This document shows, piece by piece, positions 8,427 to 15,779 of a stretch of 29,496 nucleotides of DNA. The stretch is from a virus. The stretch is taken from the IMG/VR virus record IMGVR_UViG_3300027365_000264, positions 1 to 29,496 of that record; one strand, given 5' to 3'. Both the position numbers and the translations under genes were made by a program. The stretch's first letter is position 1; every line of letters begins with the position of its first letter. The notes beneath the pieces are model-generated. The model saw only the letters and a list, made by a program, of their open reading frames with translations, searched no databases and was not told the DNA's origin.

Positions 8427-10069
8427 TAGGGCTTCCTTTTGGTGACACCCTCAGGGGTGATGTAAGTGGCTCCAGATGGGAGAGCGTTATAGTCAGCGGC
8501 ATTCTTGATCCTCACAGGTGCGGCGGCAGGAGCTGTTGCTGGACGAGGTGCCGCTGCAGGCTTAGGAGCTGCTGGAGCTGGTGCTGCTGTACTACCCTTA
8601 GATCCCGACAATTGGCTCTGCATGAATTCTTCGGTAGATTTAACGGCCTCATCAACGATCTTGGTTTTGAATGCACCTGTAGGCCACTTACCTGTCTCTT
8701 CGTAGTGCGCATTAAAGCCGTTGCGTATGGTTTGATCGAAGAGATTAACCGTACGACTGCGAAGGGTTGGACTGAGGACGATCATCGGATTCTTAGCGGC
8801 TTCTTCCAGACTCGCACCAATACGTGTGCTGTAGGCGCTCTTGACCATGTCGTCGTTCAAGGCAATCATACCCTCGACCAACTTAGGCATCTCGTTGACC
8901 AGCTTGTCGCGGTCTCCAGGATTCAGGTATGGGTTCTTCAGCGCCTCATCAATCAGCTTGTTGGTGTCCACACCTTCCGTGGTTGCACGGTTCAGCACAG
9001 ACTGACGAATGCGTTGCAGGTTGGCAGAGCTTTCAGCAGCAGGGCGACGAGGGGCTTCGCGCATCGATTGGGCATATGCGAACAACTCAGGGTTGTCTCT
9101 GAACTCTACGGGATCCACATCCTTGCCAGCACTGAAACGCTTGAGGATGTCCGTTTTGCCTGTGCGTACAGTCTCTTCTCGCTGATCAGACTCTAGGGTC
9201 TTGACCAAGCGGTAGTCACTCATCTTCAGCTCTTGGATGGCAGCGCGTGTCTTCGTGATTGATGCCTTGGTTTCAGCATTGAGGAAACGCTCAGGAATCT
9301 TGGCAAGAAGAGCAGGGTCACGATCACCATAGGCTTTCTTGGTGATGGTCTCGACAACCAGCTCGTTGCGACGAGCATTACTGAGAGCTGAGGAACTCTT
9401 CCAAGTGGTATCTAGATTCAACAAGGCTTCATCAGGGTTCGCAGAAGTCATAGCCTCAACGACCTTGTTGGAGAAATCCTTGGTCTGAACTTCGAGGTGA
9501 TAGGCGTTGGACTGTGACTGCCACTTGTTCTCGAAGGAGTCGATCTCCTTGCCAATCCTTGTGACTGCCCCTGAGACAAAGAAGTCATTGTCCTTTGGGA
9601 GTTCTGCAAGGAGCTTGGCTTTCTCTTGCTGGATGTAGGCCGCTCTCTTGGCTGGATCTTGGATCAACTCAGCGTTCTGGTTCACACCATCGATGATCCT
9701 CTGGACGTTGGTACGACCCCACTCATCACCGAGACCATCATTGGTTCTCGCTTGGACAACTGTGGATGTGCCAGGCGCTACTTTGCCAGCCTGTACGCCG
9801 TCAATGACACCAGTGCCTTGTTCCGCCTGCGCCTTTGCGACGAAGGCAGGAACCTTCATGTTATCGAGGATCTCTTTGCGGCGTTGATCTGCCTTCATAT
9901 CCTCATTGAATTTATCCAGCAAAGGCTGCTGCTTTCCAAGGGCCTCAGCCAGTTGGAAGGCAGACGAAGCACGGGGATCGTACTGCGCCTTGACTGCTTG
10001 AATGTTAGGAGCTGCAGTGGTTTGCAGTGCCTCAGCACGGGGATCGTAATCCACTTGAACTCTTGCCAT
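8426..10069 (-). CDS. gp15-like internal virion protein
   Basis: The protein has 547 residues, mostly helical and charged, between the gp14-like and gp16-like genes, which is where T7 gp15 lies. T7 gp15 is longer (747), so this is a short version and the identity rests on position more than on motifs. The N-terminus carries YDPRA twice (residues 8-12 and 30-34). The C-terminus has an Ala/Pro linker (about residues 490-520) followed by a compact tail, YNALPSGATYITPEG and KRKP. That LPxGAxYxxPdG...RKP ending recurs in phage virion proteins and may be a docking or processing tag. In T7 the gp14-gp15-gp16 set is ejected into the cell envelope to form the DNA channel. ATG start at 10069, with AAGGA upstream. 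Confidence 0.85.
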   Translation of the reverse strand: MARVQVDYDPRAEALQTTAAPNIQAVKAQYDPRASSAFQLAEALGKQQPLLDKFNEDMKADQRRKEILDNMKVPAFVAKAQAEQGTGVIDGVQAGKVAPGTSTVVQARTNDGLGDEWGRTNVQRIIDGVNQNAELIQDPAKRAAYIQQEKAKLLAELPKDNDFFVSGAVTRIGKEIDSFENKWQSQSNAYHLEVQTKDFSNKVVEAMTSANPDEALLNLDTTWKSSSALSNARRNELVVETITKKAYGDRDPALLAKIPERFLNAETKASITKTRAAIQELKMSDYRLVKTLESDQREETVRTGKTDILKRFSAGKDVDPVEFRDNPELFAYAQSMREAPRRPAAESSANLQRIRQSVLNRATTEGVDTNKLIDEALKNPYLNPGDRDKLVNEMPKLVEGMIALNDDMVKSAYSTRIGASLEEAAKNPMIVLSPTLRSRTVNLFDQTIRNGFNAHYEETGKWPTGAFKTKIVDEAVKSTEEFMQSQLSGSKGSTAAPAPAAPKPAAAPRPATAPAAAPVRIKNAADYNALPSGATYITPEGVTKRKP

Positions 10070-10080
10070 AATGTCCTTAG

Positions 10081-10584
10081 TTATTTCTTAGATTTGGAAT
10101 AATCGTTATAAGCGCCAGCGATCTTCAGACCAGCTCCGAGATAATCAGGCATAGCTGGAGTCTGCAGACTGTTGATGGTGCTTGCCGCATTGGCATAGAC
10201 GTTCTCACGCTGGTTGCGGATTGCGCCTTCAGCACGGTCAAAGTTCGTGACAACAGAACTATCGTAGCGATTTTCTTTCATGGAGATGTCGCCTATCAGA
10301 GCGTCCACGGACAACCCTGAGATGCCATTCTCACCTGCAGAGACTCGCGCTTTAGATGCTGCCGCTCGTGCTGCAATATCGTTTGCTTCCAACTTCTGCA
10401 TGGAGCCTTCACGCTCCTGTTGCTGCATGAGGTTGGTCTGATTGATGTTCTCGCGGTACGCTCGCATGGTGTTCTCGTACTGCCGCCTATTCGATTCCGC
10501 CTGAGAATCTGCAGCGGACTTTTGGGCAACCACAGAGCCGACTGCGCTGGCAATCTGCAGTGCCGCGATAATTGGAGGACACAT
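10081..10584 (-). CDS. gp14-like internal virion protein
   Basis: The protein has 167 residues. An N-terminal hydrophobic stretch (IIAALQIASAVGSVVA, residues 5-20) is followed by a long, polar, Gln/Asn/Arg-rich helix (residues 25-90) and a GISGLSVDALIGD motif near residue 90. This build is typical of T7 gp14-type core proteins, which are ejected first and insert in the outer membrane. It lies between the gp13-like and gp15-like genes, as in T7. T7 gp14 is 196 residues, so the length is in range. Confidence 0.87.
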   Translation of the reverse strand: MCPPIIAALQIASAVGSVVAQKSAADSQAESNRRQYENTMRAYRENINQTNLMQQQEREGSMQKLEANDIAARAAASKARVSAGENGISGLSVDALIGDISMKENRYDSSVVTNFDRAEGAIRNQRENVYANAASTINSLQTPAMPDYLGAGLKIAGAYNDYSKSKK

Positions 10585-10586
10585 AA

Positions 10587-11024
10587 TTAAGTAACCTTAT
10601 AAAATGGAATGTAGATCTCCTTGTCAGGCCCCATAGGAACACCTGGCTGGAACGTAAAGCCCAACCATGTGAGCCAACGTATGTGCTCTGTGTTTTTGGA
10701 CCACGCAATATTTTGGAGGAGCGAATACTCCTCAGACATCTCTGCAAGAAACTCCCTGCATTCCCTGAGGAACGACTTACGGATCTTCGTGAGTAGTGGT
10801 GAGGCGAGCATCCATGGGACACCCACCTCACCCTTGATTCCAGAGCATCCAAAGATCGCCACTACCTTGCCATCAAGCAGGACGGTGCGGTTGTAGGGAC
10901 AGGCCTCATAGGCAGCCTCAAGGGCATCTCTAGGAGTGAGTCTGGCGAGGTGCCAGATCTCATCCCTGTCTTCCTGCCGCATGGTCTTTGCCAGCATCCA
11001 GCAATGGTCAATGGTTGTGACCAC
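10587..11024 (-). CDS. gp13-like virion/assembly protein (DUF2833-type)
   Basis: The likely product is about 145 residues and resembles T7 gp13, a small protein needed for virion morphogenesis. It shows a VVTTIDHCW strand, the helix ...LARLTPRDALEAAYEAC, a VLLDGKVVAIFGC strand pair, and NTEHIRWLTWLGF near the C-terminus; T7 gp13 has NTSHIRFLKTIGA at the same place. The fold looks like a GNAT acetyltransferase relative, without evidence of activity. The start is uncertain. The frame is open to 11204 inside tail tubular B, but similarity begins near 11033. I used the GTG at 11024. An ATT at 11033 or an ATG at 10997 are alternatives, and none has a well-spaced Shine-Dalgarno. Confidence 0.85.
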   Translation of the reverse strand: MVTTIDHCWMLAKTMRQEDRDEIWHLARLTPRDALEAAYEACPYNRTVLLDGKVVAIFGCSGIKGEVGVPWMLASPLLTKIRKSFLRECREFLAEMSEEYSLLQNIAWSKNTEHIRWLTWLGFTFQPGVPMGPDKEIYIPFYKVT

Positions 11025-11034
11025 GACCTCAATG

Positions 11035-13431
11035 TTAGAGGGCCGGTGCCGGTCCCCTGCTACGCTTGACGTAGAAGCCTTCCCAGTCTGCACTGAGGAA
11101 TGAACTTGGGAGTGCGCTATCATTTTGGATGACAATCGAAGTGCCAATGTTCTGGCTGATAATAGGAACAGAGAAACGTCCTGAAGACACACTGTAGCTA
11201 CCAATGGTAGACGATGCGGATCCTAGGATTTTTCCTGAGTATGTGTAGGTGTATGCTTCGCGACCTGCAGGGGTCACAATGACATCGAACAGTCCTGCAT
11301 CAGCGTAGTTGAAGGAGACCTTACGAAGCTGTAGACGAGCTTCAGTGTCTGACCGTTGGCCACCACCTGGGGCTGGGTTCTTCACGGTGATCGTAGAGAG
11401 CTGATACTTCAACGTGTACTTCTTACCGAATGCCACAGAGGCACCGGTGAGGTTACCTGCAACCCTTGCTGTAGATCCATTCCAGACGACGTTGAAGATC
11501 TCGCCACTCTTGAATGTTGGGTGGTCCTTGATCACGACTTGGTAATTACCAACGCTAGGGTTGAATCCAAGAGTCGTCAGGTTGATTGTCGTGAAGCCGG
11601 ATGCGTAGGTCAGAGCTGAAGAATCCAGCTGAACCTTGCGATCCAAGTGAACCAAGTATGGTTCGTCCTGTCCAATATCACCAAGAGACACGCTGATCTT
11701 CTCGATGTAGACACCGTCTGCACGGTTGATCAGCAGGAAGAGATCCGAGGCAATGAAGTCAGCATTGAGAATCGTGATATCATCGTCAAACGTCCACTTG
11801 GACCATGATGACTGCAGCTTCTCATTGTCTGCCCAGAAGTACTTGTAGACGTAGATCGAGCTTGGCTCGTTACGGGTCAGTGCAACAAGGATGTCCTCAT
11901 TGGGAGCCGTAGCGATCTTGAAGACATTCGCCGGTACATAGGTAGGAAGATGCCCAGTGATGTCCTGAGAATCATTCGCTGCATTGTTAAGATCGGTGAA
12001 GTACTCACGGAATGCTGACCACTCACCCTTATCCACTGCGAAGTAAATGTTCTTGCCGACACCTACAGGCTTGGCCACCACGTTGCACGGGAACTCTGTA
12101 GCCACCTTGATGCCCACGGTCTTAGGAGTCAGCAGGTCATTCTGATCGATGATGAACTGAGACTGCTCAGAGAACAGCAGGAGCTGCTTGTTGAATGGGA
12201 CTGCATGCTTCAGCAGGGATACCTTGGTGTGGCTTGCATTCACATCAATCGGATCGGAATCCAACAGGTCAGTGACGGTGGTGCGCAGGAAGTTGAAGTA
12301 CTCTCCAGCCTCAGAGAAAATCACGCCCTCATCTGCAAGGAAGCCCAGACGGTTTCTGTAGAAGAAGATGTCAGAGATCGTGCGGGTAACGAAGGATGGC
12401 TGCGGGTTGGAGGTGAGATCACCTGCAACTCGGTCAGCCCATGAGGCCTGCTTCATCGTGAAGGAGCCATCAGATTCTCTAACGAGAACGTGCGGCATGG
12501 ATGCATCGGTGAACCCAAGGCTTATGCCTGGCTTCGGGCATTCCTGCCAGACCCCTACTCCACTGGTGCTGTAGTTCGTATTGAATTTCACATAGTAGGA
12601 GTCGAACTTGTTGTTCGTATCTCCAGTACCGGTGATCTCCACAGTGAACCCATTGACATCAGGCTGCGCAGGGAGATCTGCAAACTTCTGCAGACGATCC
12701 TTGATGGCAACCATGCCACCACCGTTGAAGCCATCTTCGGCACGTATAGTGAAATCTGAAGATGTCCTAGAGATGTATATCGTGGCTCCGGCAATTGACC
12801 TTGTCCAACCATTGGCAGTGGTGATGCCGTTAGCATTCAGCGAGGAGTTCAGCTGACCTGCGATGTAGTCTGTTGAGATCTGGCTGACCATCGAAGCGGT
12901 CGAACCATCGGGAGTCGTAAAGGTACCCTTGGTCACACCGTCAATAAGGATGTTGTAGGTCTTGCCATAGTTGCCAGCCTTGACGTTGATCAGGGCCTCA
13001 AAGGGACGAGACGCGGTCAGGGTAGAGTTTGCCGCAACAGTCTTGGTCTTGTTTACAAGGAACGTGTAGTCAGCCACGGTGACAGCAGCGAATGATGCGG
13101 AAGGTGTGGCAGCATCGAGGTAGGACTTCCCATTTGGGAAAGCCACGGTCTTCTCATTGCCAGCCACATCGTAGACCTTGAGATCACCATTGGTGACCAC
13201 AGTGATGTAACGTTCATTCAGATCACGGTTGATCGTGTGGATGAAACAGTCAGCCAGAGGCGTTGACTGGATCTTCTTGAGGTGCTTCGTCGGTGGCCTC
13301 TTCTTCAATCCCTGAGAGACTGTCGAAAGGCCGTTCTCTTGGATCTCTCCTTGAGAACTCAGACGAAGAGTGAAGGGTTGCTGAGATACACCGTTGACAA
13401 AATTAGGAATGTTCGAAGAGACGAGGGACAT
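11035..13431 (-). CDS. Tail tubular protein B (T7 gp12-like)
   Basis: The protein has 798 residues, nearly the same as T7 gp12 (794), which forms the nozzle of the short tail. The N-terminus, PNFVNGVSQQPFTLR followed by GEIQENG and GLKKRPPT, matches the gp12 signature (GGISQQP...GLQKRPP). Later segments such as ISDIFFYRNRLGFLADE and LLLFSEQSQFIID are also typical. The ATG at 13431 has TAGG upstream and lies 2 bases after the tail tubular A stop. The C-terminus overlaps possible early starts of the gp13-like gene. Confidence 0.95.
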   Translation of the reverse strand: MSLVSSNIPNFVNGVSQQPFTLRLSSQGEIQENGLSTVSQGLKKRPPTKHLKKIQSTPLADCFIHTINRDLNERYITVVTNGDLKVYDVAGNEKTVAFPNGKSYLDAATPSASFAAVTVADYTFLVNKTKTVAANSTLTASRPFEALINVKAGNYGKTYNILIDGVTKGTFTTPDGSTASMVSQISTDYIAGQLNSSLNANGITTANGWTRSIAGATIYISRTSSDFTIRAEDGFNGGGMVAIKDRLQKFADLPAQPDVNGFTVEITGTGDTNNKFDSYYVKFNTNYSTSGVGVWQECPKPGISLGFTDASMPHVLVRESDGSFTMKQASWADRVAGDLTSNPQPSFVTRTISDIFFYRNRLGFLADEGVIFSEAGEYFNFLRTTVTDLLDSDPIDVNASHTKVSLLKHAVPFNKQLLLFSEQSQFIIDQNDLLTPKTVGIKVATEFPCNVVAKPVGVGKNIYFAVDKGEWSAFREYFTDLNNAANDSQDITGHLPTYVPANVFKIATAPNEDILVALTRNEPSSIYVYKYFWADNEKLQSSWSKWTFDDDITILNADFIASDLFLLINRADGVYIEKISVSLGDIGQDEPYLVHLDRKVQLDSSALTYASGFTTINLTTLGFNPSVGNYQVVIKDHPTFKSGEIFNVVWNGSTARVAGNLTGASVAFGKKYTLKYQLSTITVKNPAPGGGQRSDTEARLQLRKVSFNYADAGLFDVIVTPAGREAYTYTYSGKILGSASSTIGSYSVSSGRFSVPIISQNIGTSIVIQNDSALPSSFLSADWEGFYVKRSRGPAPAL

Positions 13432-13433
13432 AA

Positions 13434-14018
13434 TTACCTATCAAGAATTCTCATCACATCATAATTGCCTGTGAGGATGTTATAGTCTGCGGTCTTTGAT
13501 TCGAACCGCTTCAGGGCGACACGAGCGCGTACCTCGTCCTTCTCCGAGAATGAACCGAGGAGATCAGAGCCAACGACTCGCTGCTGAAAGACACGGGCAG
13601 CACGTACAGAAATGTAGTGGCGAGCAGCCTGAGGAAGCTCATCGAACTCCAGCAGAAGGGTCATGTCGCAGGAGATGCTTTTTGTGAACACGAAGGTGTG
13701 CTCAGTGCGATTGTAAAGACGGGTTCCACGAATGCTCACATCTAGGTTGCGATCTTTTTCTGACGTATCTATTTCGATACAATTGGACGGCACAGAGATT
13801 GCGCCAGTGTCCGAGCTTGGCGTGAGCACAAAGTTTTTCTCAGTGTTGAAATGCCAACCCTCTTCCTGAACCTGAATGGAAACTTCCTTCAGAATCTGGC
13901 GAGCGATGGATGCATCTACGAAACCCGTAGCAGCATCTAGAGAACTAATCGGTGATTCACCAATGGTCCCTAGCATGATATTAAGAGCGTCGAGTTCCGA
14001 TGTTAAAGTAAGGGCCAT
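13434..14018 (-). CDS. Tail tubular protein A (T7 gp11-like adaptor)
   Basis: The protein has 194 residues, as expected for T7 gp11 (196), the ring adaptor joining portal and nozzle. It starts with the characteristic LDALNIMLGTIGESPI helix-turn and continues with EGWHFNTEKNF, IEIDTSEKD and RHYISVRAARVFQQR. The start is an ATG at 14018. The capsid gene and a strong terminator lie just upstream, so its expression depends on read-through or on a promoter I did not see. Confidence 0.95.
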   Translation of the reverse strand: MALTLTSELDALNIMLGTIGESPISSLDAATGFVDASIARQILKEVSIQVQEEGWHFNTEKNFVLTPSSDTGAISVPSNCIEIDTSEKDRNLDVSIRGTRLYNRTEHTFVFTKSISCDMTLLLEFDELPQAARHYISVRAARVFQQRVVGSDLLGSFSEKDEVRARVALKRFESKTADYNILTGNYDVMRILDR

Positions 14019-14034
14019 AAGTCAATCCAATAAG

Positions 14035-14070
14035 AAAAAAAAGGGCCACCCTATTGCTAGAGTGACCCTT
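14035..14070 (-). terminator. Strong intrinsic terminator after the capsid gene
   Basis: On the minus strand, AAGGGTCACTC - TAGCAATA - GGGTGGCCCTT forms an 11-bp stem (with three G-T pairs), followed by eight T residues. It sits 16 bases after the capsid stop. T7 carries its late terminator at the same place after gene 10, where partial termination makes capsid mRNA the most abundant; the same role is inferred here. Confidence 0.93.
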
Positions 14071-14086
14071 AATTAGTAAGCCGTGA

Positions 14087-15040
14087 TTAGATGGTCTTCA
14101 GTTCGATAGCGCATGAAGGACGCAGGACACCGTGGCCCATAGCGTACTTAGCAACCATCAGAGTACCCTGACGACGGATGTCGTACTCGGACTCCATTGC
14201 CAGATCCATCAGCTTGACGGTACCAACAGCATCCTTGGTAGCCACAACACCGACGGTGTTCGTGAATACGCCAGCATACTTGTTGCTCGTACCAGCTTCC
14301 AACGAAGCGTTAGCAATAGTAGCGCCGAAAGGAGCGTGGTTGGTCTTGACGATCTCGATACCTGCAACGCGCAGAACCTTGCCGTCAGCGTAGACACCAG
14401 CGCCACCCCAGTCCTTGTTCATGACCTTGGTGTTAGCAGCCAGACGGTAGTAAGCGGCAGGAGCCAAGAATGCGCAACGACCATCTTCCGAGATGTTCTT
14501 CTCGTCCATTGCCTGAGCAGCAGCGAACAGCGAAGCAACCAGCGCCTCACCCGTAGCATCGCTCAACAGCGTGGCGGAAGTAACCGAACCACCAGCAGCT
14601 TCGCCAGTGACAGGGGCTGAACCGCGAGCAGCCAGAATGGCCAACTGCAGCAACTGCTTGTCTTTGGTGTAAGCCAGCTTACGACCAATTTCGGTCGAGT
14701 AAGGAGCGCGGACATCGTAGTGGTTCATAGCTTCGTCAATCGAAGCCAAGAATGCATGGCTGATCAGCAGGTCGTCGATGGTGATGACGATCTCGTTTGC
14801 AGGCACAGCCGAACCAACGATCTCTGCGCCAGGCACATGGTATTCAGCACCAATGGAGCCGAGAATAGGGAACTGAGCCGACTTGCCAGAAGCGATAGTA
14901 CGCTCTGCAAAACGACCAGCAGTAACAGTAGCCTCTTGAAAAGCGGTGAGAACTTCACCAGCGAAAACTTTGAGGAATAGAGCCTTAGCGTCGCCAGCAG
15001 TATTAATCTGACCTACGCGGCTAGGAGTAGCATTTGCCAT
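14087..15040 (-). CDS. Major capsid protein (T7 gp10-like, HK97 fold)
   Basis: The protein has 317 residues. Typical features are GQINTAGDAKALFLKVFAGEVL at the N-terminus (shown here only in part), FPILGSIGAEYHVPG, a DDLLISHAFLASIDEAMNHYD helix region and AYYRLAANTKVMNKDWGG. T7-like capsid proteins are 345 residues or slightly shorter, so this one is compact. I chose the ATG at 15040 (MANATPSR). The frame stays open to a GTG at 15097, but the added residues (GRRGCSTFLQ) look non-coding and fall in the hairpin region. The leader is AT-rich, with only GAGA as a ribosome-binding site. I found no convincing slippery site for a longer frameshifted form. Confidence 0.95.
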   Translation of the reverse strand: MANATPSRVGQINTAGDAKALFLKVFAGEVLTAFQEATVTAGRFAERTIASGKSAQFPILGSIGAEYHVPGAEIVGSAVPANEIVITIDDLLISHAFLASIDEAMNHYDVRAPYSTEIGRKLAYTKDKQLLQLAILAARGSAPVTGEAAGGSVTSATLLSDATGEALVASLFAAAQAMDEKNISEDGRCAFLAPAAYYRLAANTKVMNKDWGGAGVYADGKVLRVAGIEIVKTNHAPFGATIANASLEAGTSNKYAGVFTNTVGVVATKDAVGTVKLMDLAMESEYDIRRQGTLMVAKYAMGHGVLRPSCAIELKTI

Positions 15041-15063
15041 AATATATTTATCTCGTGTGAGTT

Positions 15064-15087
15064 GAAGAAAGGTTGAGCAACCTCTTC
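15064..15087 (-). promoter_or_regulatory. Stem-loop in capsid leader containing a promoter-like half-site
   Basis: On the minus strand, GAAGA-GGTT-GCTC-AACC-(TT)-TCTTC folds into a 9-bp stem with a two-base bulge, 24 bases before the capsid ATG. It has no T-tract, so it is not a terminator. It contains AGGTTGCTCA (15074-15083), which is also the first half of the promoter-like element upstream of the primase. It could be an RNase III-type processing or mRNA-stabilising hairpin, or a remnant promoter. Confidence 0.5.
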
Positions 15088-15151
15088 GTCCCGACACACA
15101 TCACGCAGAGTTATCCACCGCAGTGGGCAAAGGTCGTGTAATCGTTTCTTA

Positions 15152-15163
15152 GAATTGCAATTC
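15152..15163. repeat. 12-bp perfect palindrome
   Basis: GAATTGCAATTC is a perfect inverted repeat. It is flanked by CGTT(T)CTTA and TAAGAACG, which can pair as an outer stem. It lies in the gene-free region before the capsid gene. A protein-binding site or part of a larger RNA hairpin are both possible. Confidence 0.5.
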
Positions 15164-15344
15164 CACCGCGTAAGAACGCAGTGCGGAATGTCTCTTCTTC
15201 ACAGAGAAAGGTGCTGGTCTATTCCCAGCTGTCAGACGCTAAACCGTAGCGACAACGGACCTAAGGAGGGTTCGTGGGGAGATTCTTGTACTGGTTCTCC
15301 CGTGACCAGAAATTTCCAAGTGGTCCTTAGGACAAGCAAATGGA

Positions 15345-15770
15345 TTACTTGGTGACACCCTTGATCTTCTCAGCCGTGCGGTATGCACCGAGGCCAAGCA
15401 AACCAAAGAGAAGCGTCATTAGTGTATCAAGATTGAGCATGGGCAAAGTTGCCTCAACCTTATACCAAGCGAGAAAGAATGTTGCGAATGGCAGCACCAC
15501 AAACTGGTACGCCAAGCCCATCACGCAGGTCCAACCTACGGCTGGCCTCCAGCCTGACTTGAAAAGACTGTCAGAGCCTGCCTCGACTTCATTGACCTTG
15601 AGTTGCCCGAGAGCCAACTGCGTCTCAGCTTCGAGAACCTTAAGCTCCCCTGCCTGCTGCATCTCAAAGAGTTTCAGCTTGGCTTCTGCAGCCTGCTGAG
15701 GATTGGGAAAGATCTTGTCAAAGACCTTCCCCGCGAGATCAAAAAGACCTCCGAGGAGAAGGGGATTCAT
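15345..15770 (-). CDS. Holin with C-terminal transmembrane segments (3-TM family)
   Basis: The protein has 141 residues. After an N-terminal hydrophobic patch (NPLLLGGLFDLAGKVFDKIF) comes an Ala/Glu/Leu-rich helix (residues 25-65, with KLKLFEMQQAGELKVLEAE as its core). Then SGWRPAVGWTCVMGLAYQF leads into two strong transmembrane segments, about residues 78-100 and 110-128. The WRPxxGW motif and layout match the GTA_holin_3TM-like family. Holins open the inner membrane and let the amidase reach the cell wall. In T7 the holin (gp17.5) lies after the fibre; here it sits between scaffold and capsid. ATG start with AAGGA 6 bases upstream. Confidence 0.85.
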   Translation of the reverse strand: MNPLLLGGLFDLAGKVFDKIFPNPQQAAEAKLKLFEMQQAGELKVLEAETQLALGQLKVNEVEAGSDSLFKSGWRPAVGWTCVMGLAYQFVVLPFATFFLAWYKVEATLPMLNLDTLMTLLFGLLGLGAYRTAEKIKGVTK

Positions 15771-15779
15771 GGTGTGTCC

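Larger units (their letters stand above)
15041..15344. other. 304-bp gene-free, hairpin-rich region before the capsid gene
   Basis: This is the only stretch of about 300 bases without a gene. I see no protein with a plausible start. On the minus strand it holds several inverted repeats. CCTAAGGA (near 15325) can pair with TCCTTAGG (near 15263). Inside that lie two competing hairpins, GGGAGA/TCTCCC and CTGGT/ACCAG. CCGT/ACGG and CGCT/AGCG occur near 15240-15256, a 12-bp palindrome lies at 15152, and a final hairpin lies at 15064-15087. It may carry a capsid promoter, an RNA processing site or a small structured RNA. These roles are inference; the inverted repeats are visible in the sequence. 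Confidence 0.6.

Noticed and set aside
14087-14160. Frameshifted long capsid form, as in T7 gp10B
   Set aside because: I saw no convincing slippery heptamer near the stop, and the terminator follows within 16 bases, leaving no room for an extension.
15041-15097. N-terminal extension of the capsid protein to a GTG
   Set aside because: The added residues are Arg/Cys-rich, unlike T7-type capsid starts, and coincide with the leader hairpin; MANATPSR is a typical start.
15155-15355. 66-codon plus-strand frame in the gene-free region, and a 35-codon TTG frame on the minus strand
   Set aside because: Neither has a Shine-Dalgarno or a recognisable motif, and both cross the inverted repeats, which explain the sequence better.
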